Below are positions 6,165 through 12,208 of a stretch of DNA of 12,208 nucleotides, piece after piece. The notes under the pieces were generated by a model. The model saw nothing but the letters and a program-made list of their open reading frames with translations. It made no database searches and was not told the origin of the DNA. This DNA is from an uncultured Solirubrobacteraceae bacterium. Its GTDB lineage: Bacteria > Actinomycetota > Thermoleophilia > Solirubrobacterales > Solirubrobacteraceae. The stretch's first letter is position 1; each line of letters starts with the position of its first letter. Location of the stretch: positions 1-12,208 of the forward strand of contig CATPBV010000006.1 of assembly GCA_955652345.1 (NCBI GenBank), given 5' to 3'. The position numbers and the translations under genes were made by a program.

Positions 6165-6405
6165 CGGTCACAACGATCCGTTCGGTGGTTCCATCCGGTC
6201 CTTCGATCGCGTGCAACCGCCGGGAGCGCAAGGCTACACGCTGGCTGCCCGCCTCTCGGTCGAGCGCATGGCACGAGCCGGCGAGCACCCGGGCAAGCAG
6301 ATCGCGTTTTCCCGCACGTTGCAGAGTGCTACCGTGGAGGTTGCAGGTGGCGTTGCCGCCCGTGAGGTTCTCCTCGCCGACGCGTCGAATCTCTTTCCGA
6401 GCCAT
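6148..6405 (-). CDS. hypothetical protein, uncertain
   Basis: An 85-residue frame with no recognised domain. It has two cysteines (residues 21 and 44) and an ending (RRLHAIEGPDGTTERIVVTDVIDN) that looks like ordinary protein strand and turn. By hand count about 72% of its third codon positions are G or C, compatible with a gene here, but its frame competes with two open plus-strand frames in the same DNA. ATG at 6405 has no visible ribosome-binding site. It would be divergent from the small-protein operon that begins at 6435-6562, and its 3' end overlaps the next gene by 17 bases. It may be a decayed or chance frame. Confidence 0.4.
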   Translation of the reverse strand: MARKEIRRVGEENLTGGNATCNLHGSTLQRAGKRDLLARVLAGSCHALDREAGSQRVALRSRRLHAIEGPDGTTERIVVTDVIDN

Positions 6406-6434
6406 GTGTTACCGCGCCGGCGAAGGAGGACTGA

Positions 6435-6494
6435 GTGGCCGCCTCCCCCGTAATCCCGAGCTGGTGCGATTCAGGCCGTTGTCGAGTGCCGTGA
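6435..6494 (+). CDS. 19-codon leader ORF with strong ribosome-binding site
   Basis: AAGGAGGA (6423-6430) lies 4 bases before GTG at 6435, which opens a 19-codon frame, MAASPVIPSWCDSGRCRVP, ending in TGA at 6492-6494. It is the strongest ribosome-binding site around and precedes the small-protein operon by about 70 bases. It contains W-C-x4-R-C. It could be a regulatory leader peptide, a tiny gene, or the 5' remnant of a frameshifted gene; nothing decides between these. Confidence 0.3.
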   Translation: MAASPVIPSWCDSGRCRVP

Positions 6495-6561
6495 CCCAGG
6501 ACAAAGAGCCTGCCCACTCCGACCGCTGCGCGTCGGCCGGGAGCAGCTGCAGGCTGATGCG

Positions 6562-6726
6562 GTGAAGACGACACGGGAACGAGCCGAGGAGAAGCGCTTG
6601 GCCAAGCTGGACCTGGTCCGCGAGCAGGTCGAGCGCGGTTCGCTTGTGATCCGTCAGATGACCGATGAGGAGCGCCGGCGATACCCCCCGCGGCCGGTCA
6701 AGCCGAAGCCCCCCAGTAAGCGATGA
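6562..6726 (+). CDS. small basic hypothetical protein, first gene of the four-gene cassette
   Basis: This 54-residue protein starts at GTG 6562 and reads MKTTRERAEEKRLAKLDLVR, then EQVERGSLVIRQMTDEERRR, then a proline/lysine tail YPPRPVKPKPPSKR. The first 40 residues should form a highly charged helix; RGSLVIRQMTDEER looks like a short recognition or docking element. No named family is recognised, although I recall similar short proteins from actinobacterial genomes beside phage-like genes. No clear ribosome-binding site precedes the GTG; a longer frame upstream back to 6454 has no better start. The stop overlaps the next start (ATGA, 6723-6726), which supports it as the first gene of a tight run of four. 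Confidence 0.65.
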   Translation: MKTTRERAEEKRLAKLDLVREQVERGSLVIRQMTDEERRRYPPRPVKPKPPSKR

Positions 6727-7013
6727 ACGTGCGCGAGGGGGAGGGACTGATCTCGCGGATCCGGCAGATCCGCCGCTCGGCGGCCCCGACGGAGAAGGCA
6801 TCGGCGACGGCCACAGCGAGTCCGGATGCTGCTCTGATCCGTGCGCTCGAGACACGCGTCGCGCACCTGGAGCAACTCTTGGAGGGGCTCCAGGACTCTG
6901 TGTACCGCGAGTCGGAGCGACATAGCAAGCAGATTGCCGAGCTCCAGGCGCAGACTCAGCCTGGGGCGATTGGCGCGGCACTGAGCAAGGATGCTCGGGA
7001 ACGCGGACTGTAG
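6723..7013 (+). CDS. small coiled-coil hypothetical protein, second gene of the cassette
   Basis: This 96-residue soluble protein has an N-terminal basic part (GLISRIRQIRRSA, about 8-20), an Ala/Thr/Ser-rich linker (about 21-36) and a clear coiled coil at about 37-80 (LIRALETRVAHLEQLLEGLQ, then DSVYRESERHSKQIAELQAQ) with leucines at heptad spacing. It ends with ALSKDARERGL. The coiled coil suggests dimerisation or binding to another member of the cassette, which also contains a second coiled-coil protein. No known domain is recognised. ATG 6723 overlaps the previous stop (ATGA) and the next start lies 2 bases past its stop, so the gene is almost certainly translated within the operon. Confidence 0.75.
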   Translation: MNVREGEGLISRIRQIRRSAAPTEKASATATASPDAALIRALETRVAHLEQLLEGLQDSVYRESERHSKQIAELQAQTQPGAIGAALSKDARERGL

Positions 7014-7015
7014 CC

Positions 7016-7342
7016 GTGACCGCGTTCTTCATCCCGGGGGTCAGCGATGACGCGGCTGCAGTCGAGCATGCGTATGCCGACATGTGCCGTGAGATCGAGC
7101 TCGCCATGGGCCGGAAGCCGAGCGCTCGCCGGATCTCGAGCTTGTGGACGCGCCGCGGAAGGGTTGACTGCATCACCGAGGTGGGAAGTGACGACCCGTT
7201 GCGCGGCGGCACCGTGATGGCGATTTTCGACATGGGAAACCATCAGCCGTTCGTCGTCTGGTGGCAGCCCGATGGGGTCTCGGACGGGGTTCGTGAGATC
7301 CTGGGCTGCAACGCGTACTCCGTGATCGAGTTCGATCGGTGA
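7016..7342 (+). CDS. hypothetical protein with compact mixed fold, third gene of the cassette
   Basis: This 108-residue protein is the largest and best structured of the cassette. It begins MTAFFIPGVSDDAAAVEHAY with a helix (about 12-32), then basic ARRISSLWTRRGRVDCITEVG (about 37-57), a strand-rich part GGTVMAIFDMGNHQPFVVWW (about 64-83) and an ending GVREILGCNAYSVIEFDR. The pattern suggests a small alpha/beta domain with exposed aromatic residues. I recognise no family and no catalytic triad, so no function is offered. GTG 7016 starts 2 bases after the previous stop; its own stop overlaps the next GTG (GTGA, 7339-7342). Confidence 0.75.
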   Translation: MTAFFIPGVSDDAAAVEHAYADMCREIELAMGRKPSARRISSLWTRRGRVDCITEVGSDDPLRGGTVMAIFDMGNHQPFVVWWQPDGVSDGVREILGCNAYSVIEFDR

Positions 7343-7527
7343 GCTCGAGCAGGGAGATCGAATTGCTGGAGGCAGACGCCAGCTACTACCACGACCGGGT
7401 TGCGCTGCTGCGGGCCAGGCTGTACAGGTGGGGCGTGGGGTCCAACGCTCGACTGCAAGAGCTCGAACGCGAGCTCGAGCACGCCGAGGAGCGTCTGCGC
7501 GAGGAACGCCTGCGCGCGAAACCCTGA
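7339..7527 (+). CDS. small coiled-coil hypothetical protein, last gene of the cassette
   Basis: A 62-residue, almost wholly helical protein: SSREIELLEADASYYHDRVALLRARLYRWG (2-31), a short loop GVGSNA, then LQELERELEHAEERLREERLRAK (39-61). Two charged helices joined by a turn suggest an antiparallel hairpin that dimerises or packs on the coiled coil of the second cassette protein. No named family is recognised. GTG 7339 overlaps the preceding stop (GTGA). No terminator is evident after 7527; the next gene, a helicase, begins 136 bases later with its own strong ribosome-binding site, so it is probably a separate unit. Confidence 0.65.
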   Translation: MSSSREIELLEADASYYHDRVALLRARLYRWGVGSNARLQELERELEHAEERLREERLRAKP

Positions 7528-7663
7528 CGCGAGCTGCTACGTTCGTCGAAGCGGTCGGCGCCGTCGGCCGCGAGGCAGCTTGCTTGGGTCCCGCAGTCAG
7601 CGGTTCGGGTCAGCCGTAGCCTCCCGAATCGTTCGCGGCCCTTGCGCCGCCAAGGAGTCCTCA

Positions 7664-8842
7664 ATGTCTATGCAGTCCTTTGCCGATCTCGGCGTCTCGC
7701 GCGCCGTCGTCAGCTCACTCTCTCAGCAGGGAATCACACACCCTTTTCCGATCCAGCGCGAGGTGATCGGCGATGTCCTAGCCGGGCGCGACGTGCTTGC
7801 CAAATCCCCCACCGGCTCCGGCAAGACACTCGCATTCGGGATCCCGCTCGTGGACCTGATCAAGGCTGACGACCCCAGACCGTCTGCCCTCGTCCTCGCG
7901 CCGACGCGCGAGCTCGCCACCCAGATAGCCGACGACATTCGCGCTATCGCGCATTCCCGTGCGGTCCGAGTGACCGCCGTGTACGGCGGCGTCGGGATCG
8001 TCAAGCAGGCGCAGAACGCGGCGAGATCGCATGTGCTGGTCGCGACCCCCGGGCGTCTCGAGGACCTGCTCGCCCGCCGCGCCCTCACACTCGAGAACGT
8101 CCGGCTGCTCGTCCTCGACGAGGCCGACCGAATGCTCGACATGGGATTTCGCCCCGCGGTCGACCGGATCGTCGCTCGTTGTCCAGCGGCTCGCCAGACG
8201 CTGTTCTTCTCGGCGACGCTCGATGGCGAGGCCGGACGGGTGGCCAGGCAATACACCCGCGATGCCGCTGCGCATGAGCACGGGCCGTCACTCCGCCGTG
8301 CGAGCATCGACGTCGAGCATCGGTTCGTACCTGTCGCCCACGAGCACCGCGTCGCGGCGCTCGTCAGCGAGCTGCGGCGCGATCGCGGACTCACGCTCGT
8401 GTTCGTGCGAACCAAGCACGGAGCAGACCGGCTCGTCAAGCGGCTCCGTGCCCACGGAGTGGAGGCCGTCGCCATGCACGGCAACAAGTCACAGCGCCAG
8501 CGCGAGCAGGCGCTCGCACGCTTCCAGGCAGGTGTCATCGACACGCTGATCGCCACCGACATCGCAGCCCGCGGGATCGACGTGACCGGCATCTCGCACG
8601 TGATCAACTTCGATGCTCCGGCCGACAGCGAAACGTATGTACATCGGATCGGACGCACCGGGCGCGCCGGGGCCAAGGGCATCGGCATCACCCTCGTCGC
8701 ACCCGCCGAGCATCGCGACGTCACTCACATCGCCACGAGTCTTGGCCTCGAGCACCACCTGGGCAGCGCTGCCGCAACGCGCCGGACCCACTCCGCGCCG
8801 CGCGCCGCGCGCACCCGCTCACAGCATCGCTCTCGCCGCTGA
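7664..8842 (+). CDS. DEAD-box ATP-dependent RNA helicase, RhlE-like
   Basis: A complete 392-residue DEAD-box helicase core with every motif in order: Q motif with F6 and Q31 (FADLG...FPIQ), motif I SPTGSGKT (48-55), Ia PTRELAT (80-86), Ib TPGR (128-131), II DEAD (152-155), III SAT (183-185), IV LVFV (245-248), V TDIAARGID (298-306), VI HRIGRTGR (327-334). It unwinds short RNA duplexes with ATP, in ribosome assembly, mRNA decay or cold adaptation. The short basic tail after residue 370 (RRTHSAPRAARTRSQHRSRR) is typical of RhlE-like proteins and binds RNA. ATG 7664 is chosen over upstream in-frame starts because AAGGAG lies 6 bases before it and the Q motif follows at once. The 136-base leader has no other feature I can identify. 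Next gene: 32 bases after its stop. Confidence 0.97.
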   Translation: MSMQSFADLGVSRAVVSSLSQQGITHPFPIQREVIGDVLAGRDVLAKSPTGSGKTLAFGIPLVDLIKADDPRPSALVLAPTRELATQIADDIRAIAHSRAVRVTAVYGGVGIVKQAQNAARSHVLVATPGRLEDLLARRALTLENVRLLVLDEADRMLDMGFRPAVDRIVARCPAARQTLFFSATLDGEAGRVARQYTRDAAAHEHGPSLRRASIDVEHRFVPVAHEHRVAALVSELRRDRGLTLVFVRTKHGADRLVKRLRAHGVEAVAMHGNKSQRQREQALARFQAGVIDTLIATDIAARGIDVTGISHVINFDAPADSETYVHRIGRTGRAGAKGIGITLVAPAEHRDVTHIATSLGLEHHLGSAAATRRTHSAPRAARTRSQHRSRR

Positions 8843-8874
8843 GGAGCCGCCAAGGAGGCGTCACTCCTCGTAGC

Positions 8875-10149
8875 GTGTTGTCCGTGGACAATGCCACAGC
8901 TGCCGAGGCCGACCGCCGGCGTTTCGAGCGCATCGTTGGCGATACCGCCTATCGACCGCGCTCGCCGGATGCGATTCGCACTGAGCTCGAGCGTCAGGTC
9001 GGGTTCCAGTCCGAGCCGGTTGACCATGGCCTCGGCGAGCTGGCGACGCTGCTGGCGAGCTGGCTCGCGGGCGGGCACGACCTTGGGGCTGTCGCCGAGC
9101 TGGCCGACGCATATCCCGCCCAGCCTCTCGTTCAGTTCTACGCGCTTGCGATGCGACGCGAGGCGGGCGACGTCGAGGCAGCCCGCCGGAGCAGCTCGGC
9201 GCTGCTGGCGCTCGACCCCGACGATCCGTTGGCCGTGCAGCTCGCCGCCGATCTCGACGGCGACACCGTACTCGCCGCCAGCGACGAGACCCGGCTTTCG
9301 AACCTCGCCAAGCTCGCCGACACGCCGCTGCTTCGAAACCCGTATCAGCTTGCGGTCGGCGCGATCTTCGAGACGATCCGGGACCTCGAGGTCGCGCGCG
9401 TGCTCGACATCGGCGTGGGCTCGGGCGCCCAGCTCGCCGAGCTGCTCGCGCTGCTGGGCGAGCACGAGAACCGTCTGCGGCGTCTCGAGCTGGTCGGGCT
9501 CGACTTCGTCGACGAGTTCCTCGAGCGCGCCGGCCAGCGCGTGGCGGACACACGCATTCCGATCGAAACCGAGGTCGTGTACGTGCCGGTGCGCGGGCGG
9601 ATCGAGGACCTCGACGACCGGCAGGCGCGCGAGATCGCCGGCGAATCAGGGCTTGACGGGGCCAACGCGACGATCGCGTTGCACGAGGTCCCAGGCGAGC
9701 AGAAGCTCGCAGCCTTGCGGAACCTGTGCCTCATCGCGCCCAGGCACGTGCTGATCGCCGAGTGGAACTACTGCCTCGAGAACACGCTGTCCGAGAAGAG
9801 CGTCGAGTTCCTGCTGGGCGCACGACACGCCGCGGCCGACTTCGTGGCGGCGTTGACCGAGCGGTACTCGTTCGAGGAGGCGCGCCAGGTCGTACGCGAC
9901 TGGCTCGCCCAGCACGGCGGACAGCTCACCTGTCCCGCCGGGCATCGCCAGGAGTGCTTCCTGCATGTCACTTCCTGGCAAGCGCTACTGGAGGAGTCGG
10001 GCTTTGACCTCGCCCCGTGCGACGAGTCATGGCTCGCTCACGCCGAGCACGGCGACCGAGCGAGCCTCGAGGACGACGCAATGTGGATCGCCACCAGCGT
10101 TTACTCGGGCTGGTCGCCGATTGCGCTCGTGCACGCCGTGCCACGATGA
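8875..10149 (+). CDS. two-domain protein: TPR-like N-terminus and Rossmann methyltransferase-like (possibly GRAS-related) C-terminus
   Basis: A 424-residue soluble protein. Residues about 50-130 are helical and TPR-like (LVQFYALAMRREAGDVEAAR, then SALLALDPDDPLA). Residues about 140-424 form a Rossmann methyltransferase-like domain: motif I VLDIGVGSGAQLAELLALL (176-194), the acidic second strand ELVGLDFVD (205-213), and later strands at ATIALHEVP (265-273) and HVLIAEWNYC (291-300). The preceding helix NPYQLAVGAIFETIRD and the ending WQALLEESGFDLAP plus SGWSPIALVHAV resemble the layout of plant and bacterial GRAS proteins (LHR/VHIID/PFYRE/SAW blocks), but this is by eye. Substrate unknown. GTG 8875 is the best start although AAGGAGG is 16 bases away. 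The hydrolase ATG overlaps its stop (ATGA), so the two are probably coupled. Confidence 0.75.
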   Translation: MLSVDNATAAEADRRRFERIVGDTAYRPRSPDAIRTELERQVGFQSEPVDHGLGELATLLASWLAGGHDLGAVAELADAYPAQPLVQFYALAMRREAGDVEAARRSSSALLALDPDDPLAVQLAADLDGDTVLAASDETRLSNLAKLADTPLLRNPYQLAVGAIFETIRDLEVARVLDIGVGSGAQLAELLALLGEHENRLRRLELVGLDFVDEFLERAGQRVADTRIPIETEVVYVPVRGRIEDLDDRQAREIAGESGLDGANATIALHEVPGEQKLAALRNLCLIAPRHVLIAEWNYCLENTLSEKSVEFLLGARHAAADFVAALTERYSFEEARQVVRDWLAQHGGQLTCPAGHRQECFLHVTSWQALLEESGFDLAPCDESWLAHAEHGDRASLEDDAMWIATSVYSGWSPIALVHAVPR

Positions 10150-10871
10150 AGCCCGGTCGCGCGGTTCCAACCGCCGGCGCGCCGAACTTTGTCCTGGTCC
10201 ATGGCGCGTGGCACGACGCGCGCGTGTGGGATCAGCTCCGCGACGTGCTCGGCCGCCGGGGGTGCCGGTCGGTCGGCGTCGACCTTCCGATCGAGGACGT
10301 CGCGGTCGACGCCTCCGGGTATGCGAGCGTGATCGCCGCGGCTGCGGCTGAGCTGGGTCCGGAGTCCCCGGTCGTCGTCGGCCACTCCATGTCGGGCATC
10401 GCAATCCCGCTCGTGCCCGCGCTTACTCCCGTGCGACGGCTCGTGTATCTGGCAGCGCTGATCCCCCAGCCTGGCGAGCCAATGGCGGATGTCCACGCGC
10501 GAGAAGAGGCGCTTGGGGATACTCGGGGCGTCGCACGAGACGAGTACGAACGCTCGTATTGGACCTCGGTGGAGTCTGCGATCGAGATCCTCTACCACGA
10601 CTGCGAGCCCGCGTCCGCCCGCGCCGCGGCAGCCCGCCTGCGACCTCAGGCGCGGACTCCCCACGACGAGCCGTGTCCGCTCGAGCGCTTTCCCGACGTT
10701 CCGAGGACCTACGTCCTCATGCGCGACGACCGCATGATCAGACCTGCCTGGTCACGCGTCGCGAGCCGGCAACGACTTGGCGTCGAAGCGATTGAGTTGG
10801 CCGGCGGACACTCGCCGATGCTCGCGGACCCCGAGCTTCTCGCCGACGCCCTGATTGCGCTCGCACGCTGA
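10146..10871 (+). CDS. alpha/beta hydrolase (Abhydrolase_6 type)
   Basis: A 241-residue alpha/beta hydrolase. The oxyanion-hole motif is LVHGAWHDARVWDQL (17-31), the nucleophile elbow GHSMSG (79-84, Ser81), the acid is probably Asp194 or Asp195 in LMRDDRMI, and the base is His222 in GGHSPML. The cap between about 110 and 175 is short. The HGAWH opening is common in esterases and in MES/salicylate-esterase or EstC-like enzymes; the natural ester, lactone or thioester cannot be named. No signal peptide, so cytoplasmic. ATG 10146 overlaps the stop of the methyltransferase-like gene (ATGA), suggesting the two act on the same compound, for example forming and cleaving a methyl ester. Its stop is 15 bases from the stop of the convergent permease gene. 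Confidence 0.92.
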   Translation: MKPGRAVPTAGAPNFVLVHGAWHDARVWDQLRDVLGRRGCRSVGVDLPIEDVAVDASGYASVIAAAAAELGPESPVVVGHSMSGIAIPLVPALTPVRRLVYLAALIPQPGEPMADVHAREEALGDTRGVARDEYERSYWTSVESAIEILYHDCEPASARAAAARLRPQARTPHDEPCPLERFPDVPRTYVLMRDDRMIRPAWSRVASRQRLGVEAIELAGGHSPMLADPELLADALIALAR

Positions 10872-10894
10872 GGCGAGACCTGCGCGTCAGTGCG
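10862..10894. terminator. imperfect inverted repeat between convergent genes
   Basis: CGCACGCTGA (10862-10871) and TCAGTGCG (10887-10894) are reverse complements apart from one bulged base, with a 15-base loop. They overlap both stop codons of two convergent genes, a natural place for a shared stem. No T-run is present, so strength as a terminator is doubtful. Confidence 0.25.
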
Positions 10895-12044
10895 TGATCG
10901 CCCGGCGGAGCTGCCAGACCGAGGCCGTGATCGCAACCAGCGCGAAGCCGAGCAGCACTCCGACCTGCGGCAGCACGCTGACGAGGTCCCCGCCGTGCTT
11001 GAGCAGCTTCGAGAACGCCTCGTTGGCCCATGCGTGGGGCGTGATGTGCGCGATCAGTAGGGCGGTCTTCGGGAATATCTCGAGCGGCGCCATCGAGCCC
11101 CCCAGCGCGGCCAGGCCGAGCCCGAGCAGAAGCGCGAACGATCCGGCCTGCGCTTCAGTCGAGAACAGGGTCCCGAGCAGCATCGCGGCGCCTGTGGCGA
11201 CCAGCGAGAAAGACAGGATCACCGCGGCGGTCCCCAACGGGTTTCCCCAGTGGACTCCGAACAGCACCAGCGTGCCGATGACGATGACCAGCGCTTGCAG
11301 CAGCGCGATCGCCAGCCGCCCGAGCAGCTGGCCGGCGATCAGCGTCGCCGGGGTGGTGGGCGTCGACAGCACACGCCGGGCGATCCCGAGCCGGCGCGTC
11401 TCGATCACCCAGGACGCCCCGGTCAGAGAGTTGAGGAAGACGAACAGGAGCAGCTGTGTGCTTGCGCCGCCGCTGAATCGACTCGAGCTCGTGGTGTATG
11501 GCCCCCCGGCGGGCGCGGTGAGCGTCACCGCAACCGCGGGGGTCGCCCTCGCCAGCGTGCTCGCAGTGTCCAGCGCGGACGTGAAGGTCGTTCGCCCGTT
11601 GCGCTGAATCAGCTGCGCGACGGTCAACACCCGAGCCTGGCCGGCGACGGCCGACTGTACAGTCGCTCGCAGCTGCTGTGCGACCGAATCCGGTCGGGCG
11701 AAGTAGTTGACGCTGACGCGCCCTCCCTGCGCCAACACGGCGTCGTAGCTTCCGGGCACAGCGATCCCCGCGTCGACGGTGCCGTGGGCGACAGCGCTCT
11801 GGAGGTCGCTGATGCTCCGGTATTTGATCAGCTCGAGAGACGGCGCCGCCCTCAAGGCAGCGACGAATTGACTGGCCAGCGGGCCGCCGGACCCGCCGAG
11901 GAAGCCCACCCGCGCCTTGTTGGAGCCAAACGCGGCGCCGAGCAACAGGATGATGGTCATCGGCAGGATCAGCAGGAAGAACAGTGATGCTCGCCAGCGC
12001 AGTAGGCGGCGTAGGTCGACGCGGGCAATCGCGAGCGCCTTCAC
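10887..12044 (-). CDS. ABC-2 type transporter permease
   Basis: A 385-residue ABC-2 family permease. One membrane helix near the start (LFFLLILPMTIILLLGAAFG, about 21-40) is followed by a large extracytoplasmic part of about 160 residues (GFLGGSGGPLASQFVAALRA...) and then five hydrophobic segments from about 205 to the end, with the family signature STPTTPATLIAGQLLGRLAI before the third. This is the NatB/YhgE-like layout (1 + loop + 5). It exports a substrate such as a drug, lipid or antibiotic with an ATPase encoded elsewhere. GTG 12044 is chosen because homology starts at once (VKALAIARVDLRRLLRWR) and it overlaps the upstream stop (GTGA); the longer frame upstream reads as Arg-rich junk antisense-like sequence. 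It forms a permease pair with the next gene. Confidence 0.9.
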   Translation of the reverse strand: MKALAIARVDLRRLLRWRASLFFLLILPMTIILLLGAAFGSNKARVGFLGGSGGPLASQFVAALRAAPSLELIKYRSISDLQSAVAHGTVDAGIAVPGSYDAVLAQGGRVSVNYFARPDSVAQQLRATVQSAVAGQARVLTVAQLIQRNGRTTFTSALDTASTLARATPAVAVTLTAPAGGPYTTSSSRFSGGASTQLLLFVFLNSLTGASWVIETRRLGIARRVLSTPTTPATLIAGQLLGRLAIALLQALVIVIGTLVLFGVHWGNPLGTAAVILSFSLVATGAAMLLGTLFSTEAQAGSFALLLGLGLAALGGSMAPLEIFPKTALLIAHITPHAWANEAFSKLLKHGGDLVSVLPQVGVLLGFALVAITASVWQLRRAITH

Positions 12045-12208
12045 CGCGCCACCAGCCGTCCCGCCCGCACGGCGGCGAGCGTGCCTGTTACGAGGGCGAA
12101 GGCGAGGATCGCGGCCACGGGTCCGAGCACCGCGGAAACTCCGGCGCCGCCGACCATGTTCTCGATGCCGCGCAGGAACCACGCCTGCGGCGTCAGCAGG
12201 CTGAGCGC
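12041..12208 (-). CDS. ABC-2 type transporter permease, C-terminal part, cut by window edge
   Basis: The minus-strand frame from the right edge to TGA at 12043-12041 gives 55 residues: ALSLLTPQAWFLRGIENMVG, then a membrane helix (AVLGPVAAILAFALVTGTLAAV) and a short basic end RAGRLVAR. Proline-glutamine-alanine-tryptophan before a last helix is the usual ending of ABC-2 permeases, matching TPHAWANEAFSKLL near the end of its neighbour. The stop overlaps the start of that neighbour (GTGA), so two permease subunits are translated together, with the ATPase gene probably further upstream outside the window. Confidence 0.8.
   Translation of the reverse strand, partial: ALSLLTPQAWFLRGIENMVGGAGVSAVLGPVAAILAFALVTGTLAAVRAGRLVAR

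Noticed and set aside
6409..7233. 274-codon minus frame opposite the small-protein cassette
   Set aside because: It is rich in Pro, Arg and Ser with no domain; the plus-strand genes have coiled coils, compact folds and 4-nt overlaps instead.
7723..8724. 333-codon minus frame
   Set aside because: It is the shadow of the DEAD-box helicase, whose motifs are complete on plus.
8725..9465. 246-codon minus frame
   Set aside because: It is antisense to the methyltransferase-like gene; open frames opposite G+C-rich genes are expected.
10855..11987. Two plus frames (about 250 and 245 codons) opposite the ABC-2 permease
   Set aside because: The minus frame has membrane helices and permease motifs; the plus frames are Ser/Ala- or Arg/Gln-rich shadows.
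1..12208. CRISPR array or insertion sequence
   Set aside because: No regularly spaced repeats of 25-40 bases, no transposase reading frame and no terminal inverted repeats were seen.
1..12208. Left-edge ATPase and right-edge permeases as one ABC transporter
   Set aside because: They are about 10 kb apart with many unrelated genes between, and the ATPase is truncated; nothing links them.

Overview
The window is G+C-rich bacterial DNA with mostly G/C third codon positions, frequent GTG starts and many 4-nt stop/start overlaps (ATGA, GTGA). The gene set (HIR-type SPFH protein, DUF2294, DUF1508, a tyrosine integrase N-terminus reading WYAKW...GRPPEGMLTE, and a cassette of small hypothetical proteins) suggests an actinobacterium, most likely a Thermoleophilia-like lineage. 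That placement rests on remembered family resemblance, not on a search.

Region 1 (1-960) is a scar of mobile DNA. A NatA/EcsA-like ABC ATPase lacking its N-terminal half runs off the left edge. It is joined near 350-362 to the N-terminal part of a tyrosine integrase, at a short stretch that reads sensibly in both frames. Upstream of the integrase lie three GTTGCCCG direct repeats and the 3' half of a tRNA-Gly(CCC) gene, the usual footprint of an element integrated in a tRNA gene. Region 2 (966-2835), all on minus, holds a GAP/LysE-like membrane protein, a cold-shock protein, and a chain of three short genes linked by 4-nt overlaps: DUF1508, a zinc ribbon and an unknown.

Region 3 (2888-6405), all on minus, holds an SPFH/HIR protein, a membrane fatty-acid desaturase, a DUF2294 protein and two small unknown genes. 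They are separated by gene-poor stretches of about 360 and 220 bases, the second carrying two perfect inverted repeats. Region 4 (6435-7527), on plus, is a compact run of four small unknown genes, all overlapping or 2 nt apart, preceded by a 19-codon leader ORF with a strong Shine-Dalgarno sequence. Region 5 (7664-10871), on plus, holds an RhlE-like DEAD-box RNA helicase, a two-part protein (helical/TPR-like N-terminus plus Rossmann methyltransferase-like C-terminus, possibly GRAS-related) and an alpha/beta hydrolase that overlaps it by ATGA. Region 6 (10887 to right edge), on minus, holds two ABC-2 type permeases coupled by GTGA; the upstream one is cut by the window edge.

Cold-shock protein, desaturase, DEAD-box helicase and a membrane-microdomain protein recur within about 7 kb. 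This fits envelope and RNA homeostasis under cold or membrane stress, but they are in separate transcription units. The least explained parts are the four-gene small-protein cassette, the TPR/GRAS-like protein with its hydrolase, and the truncated integrase with its tRNA fragment.
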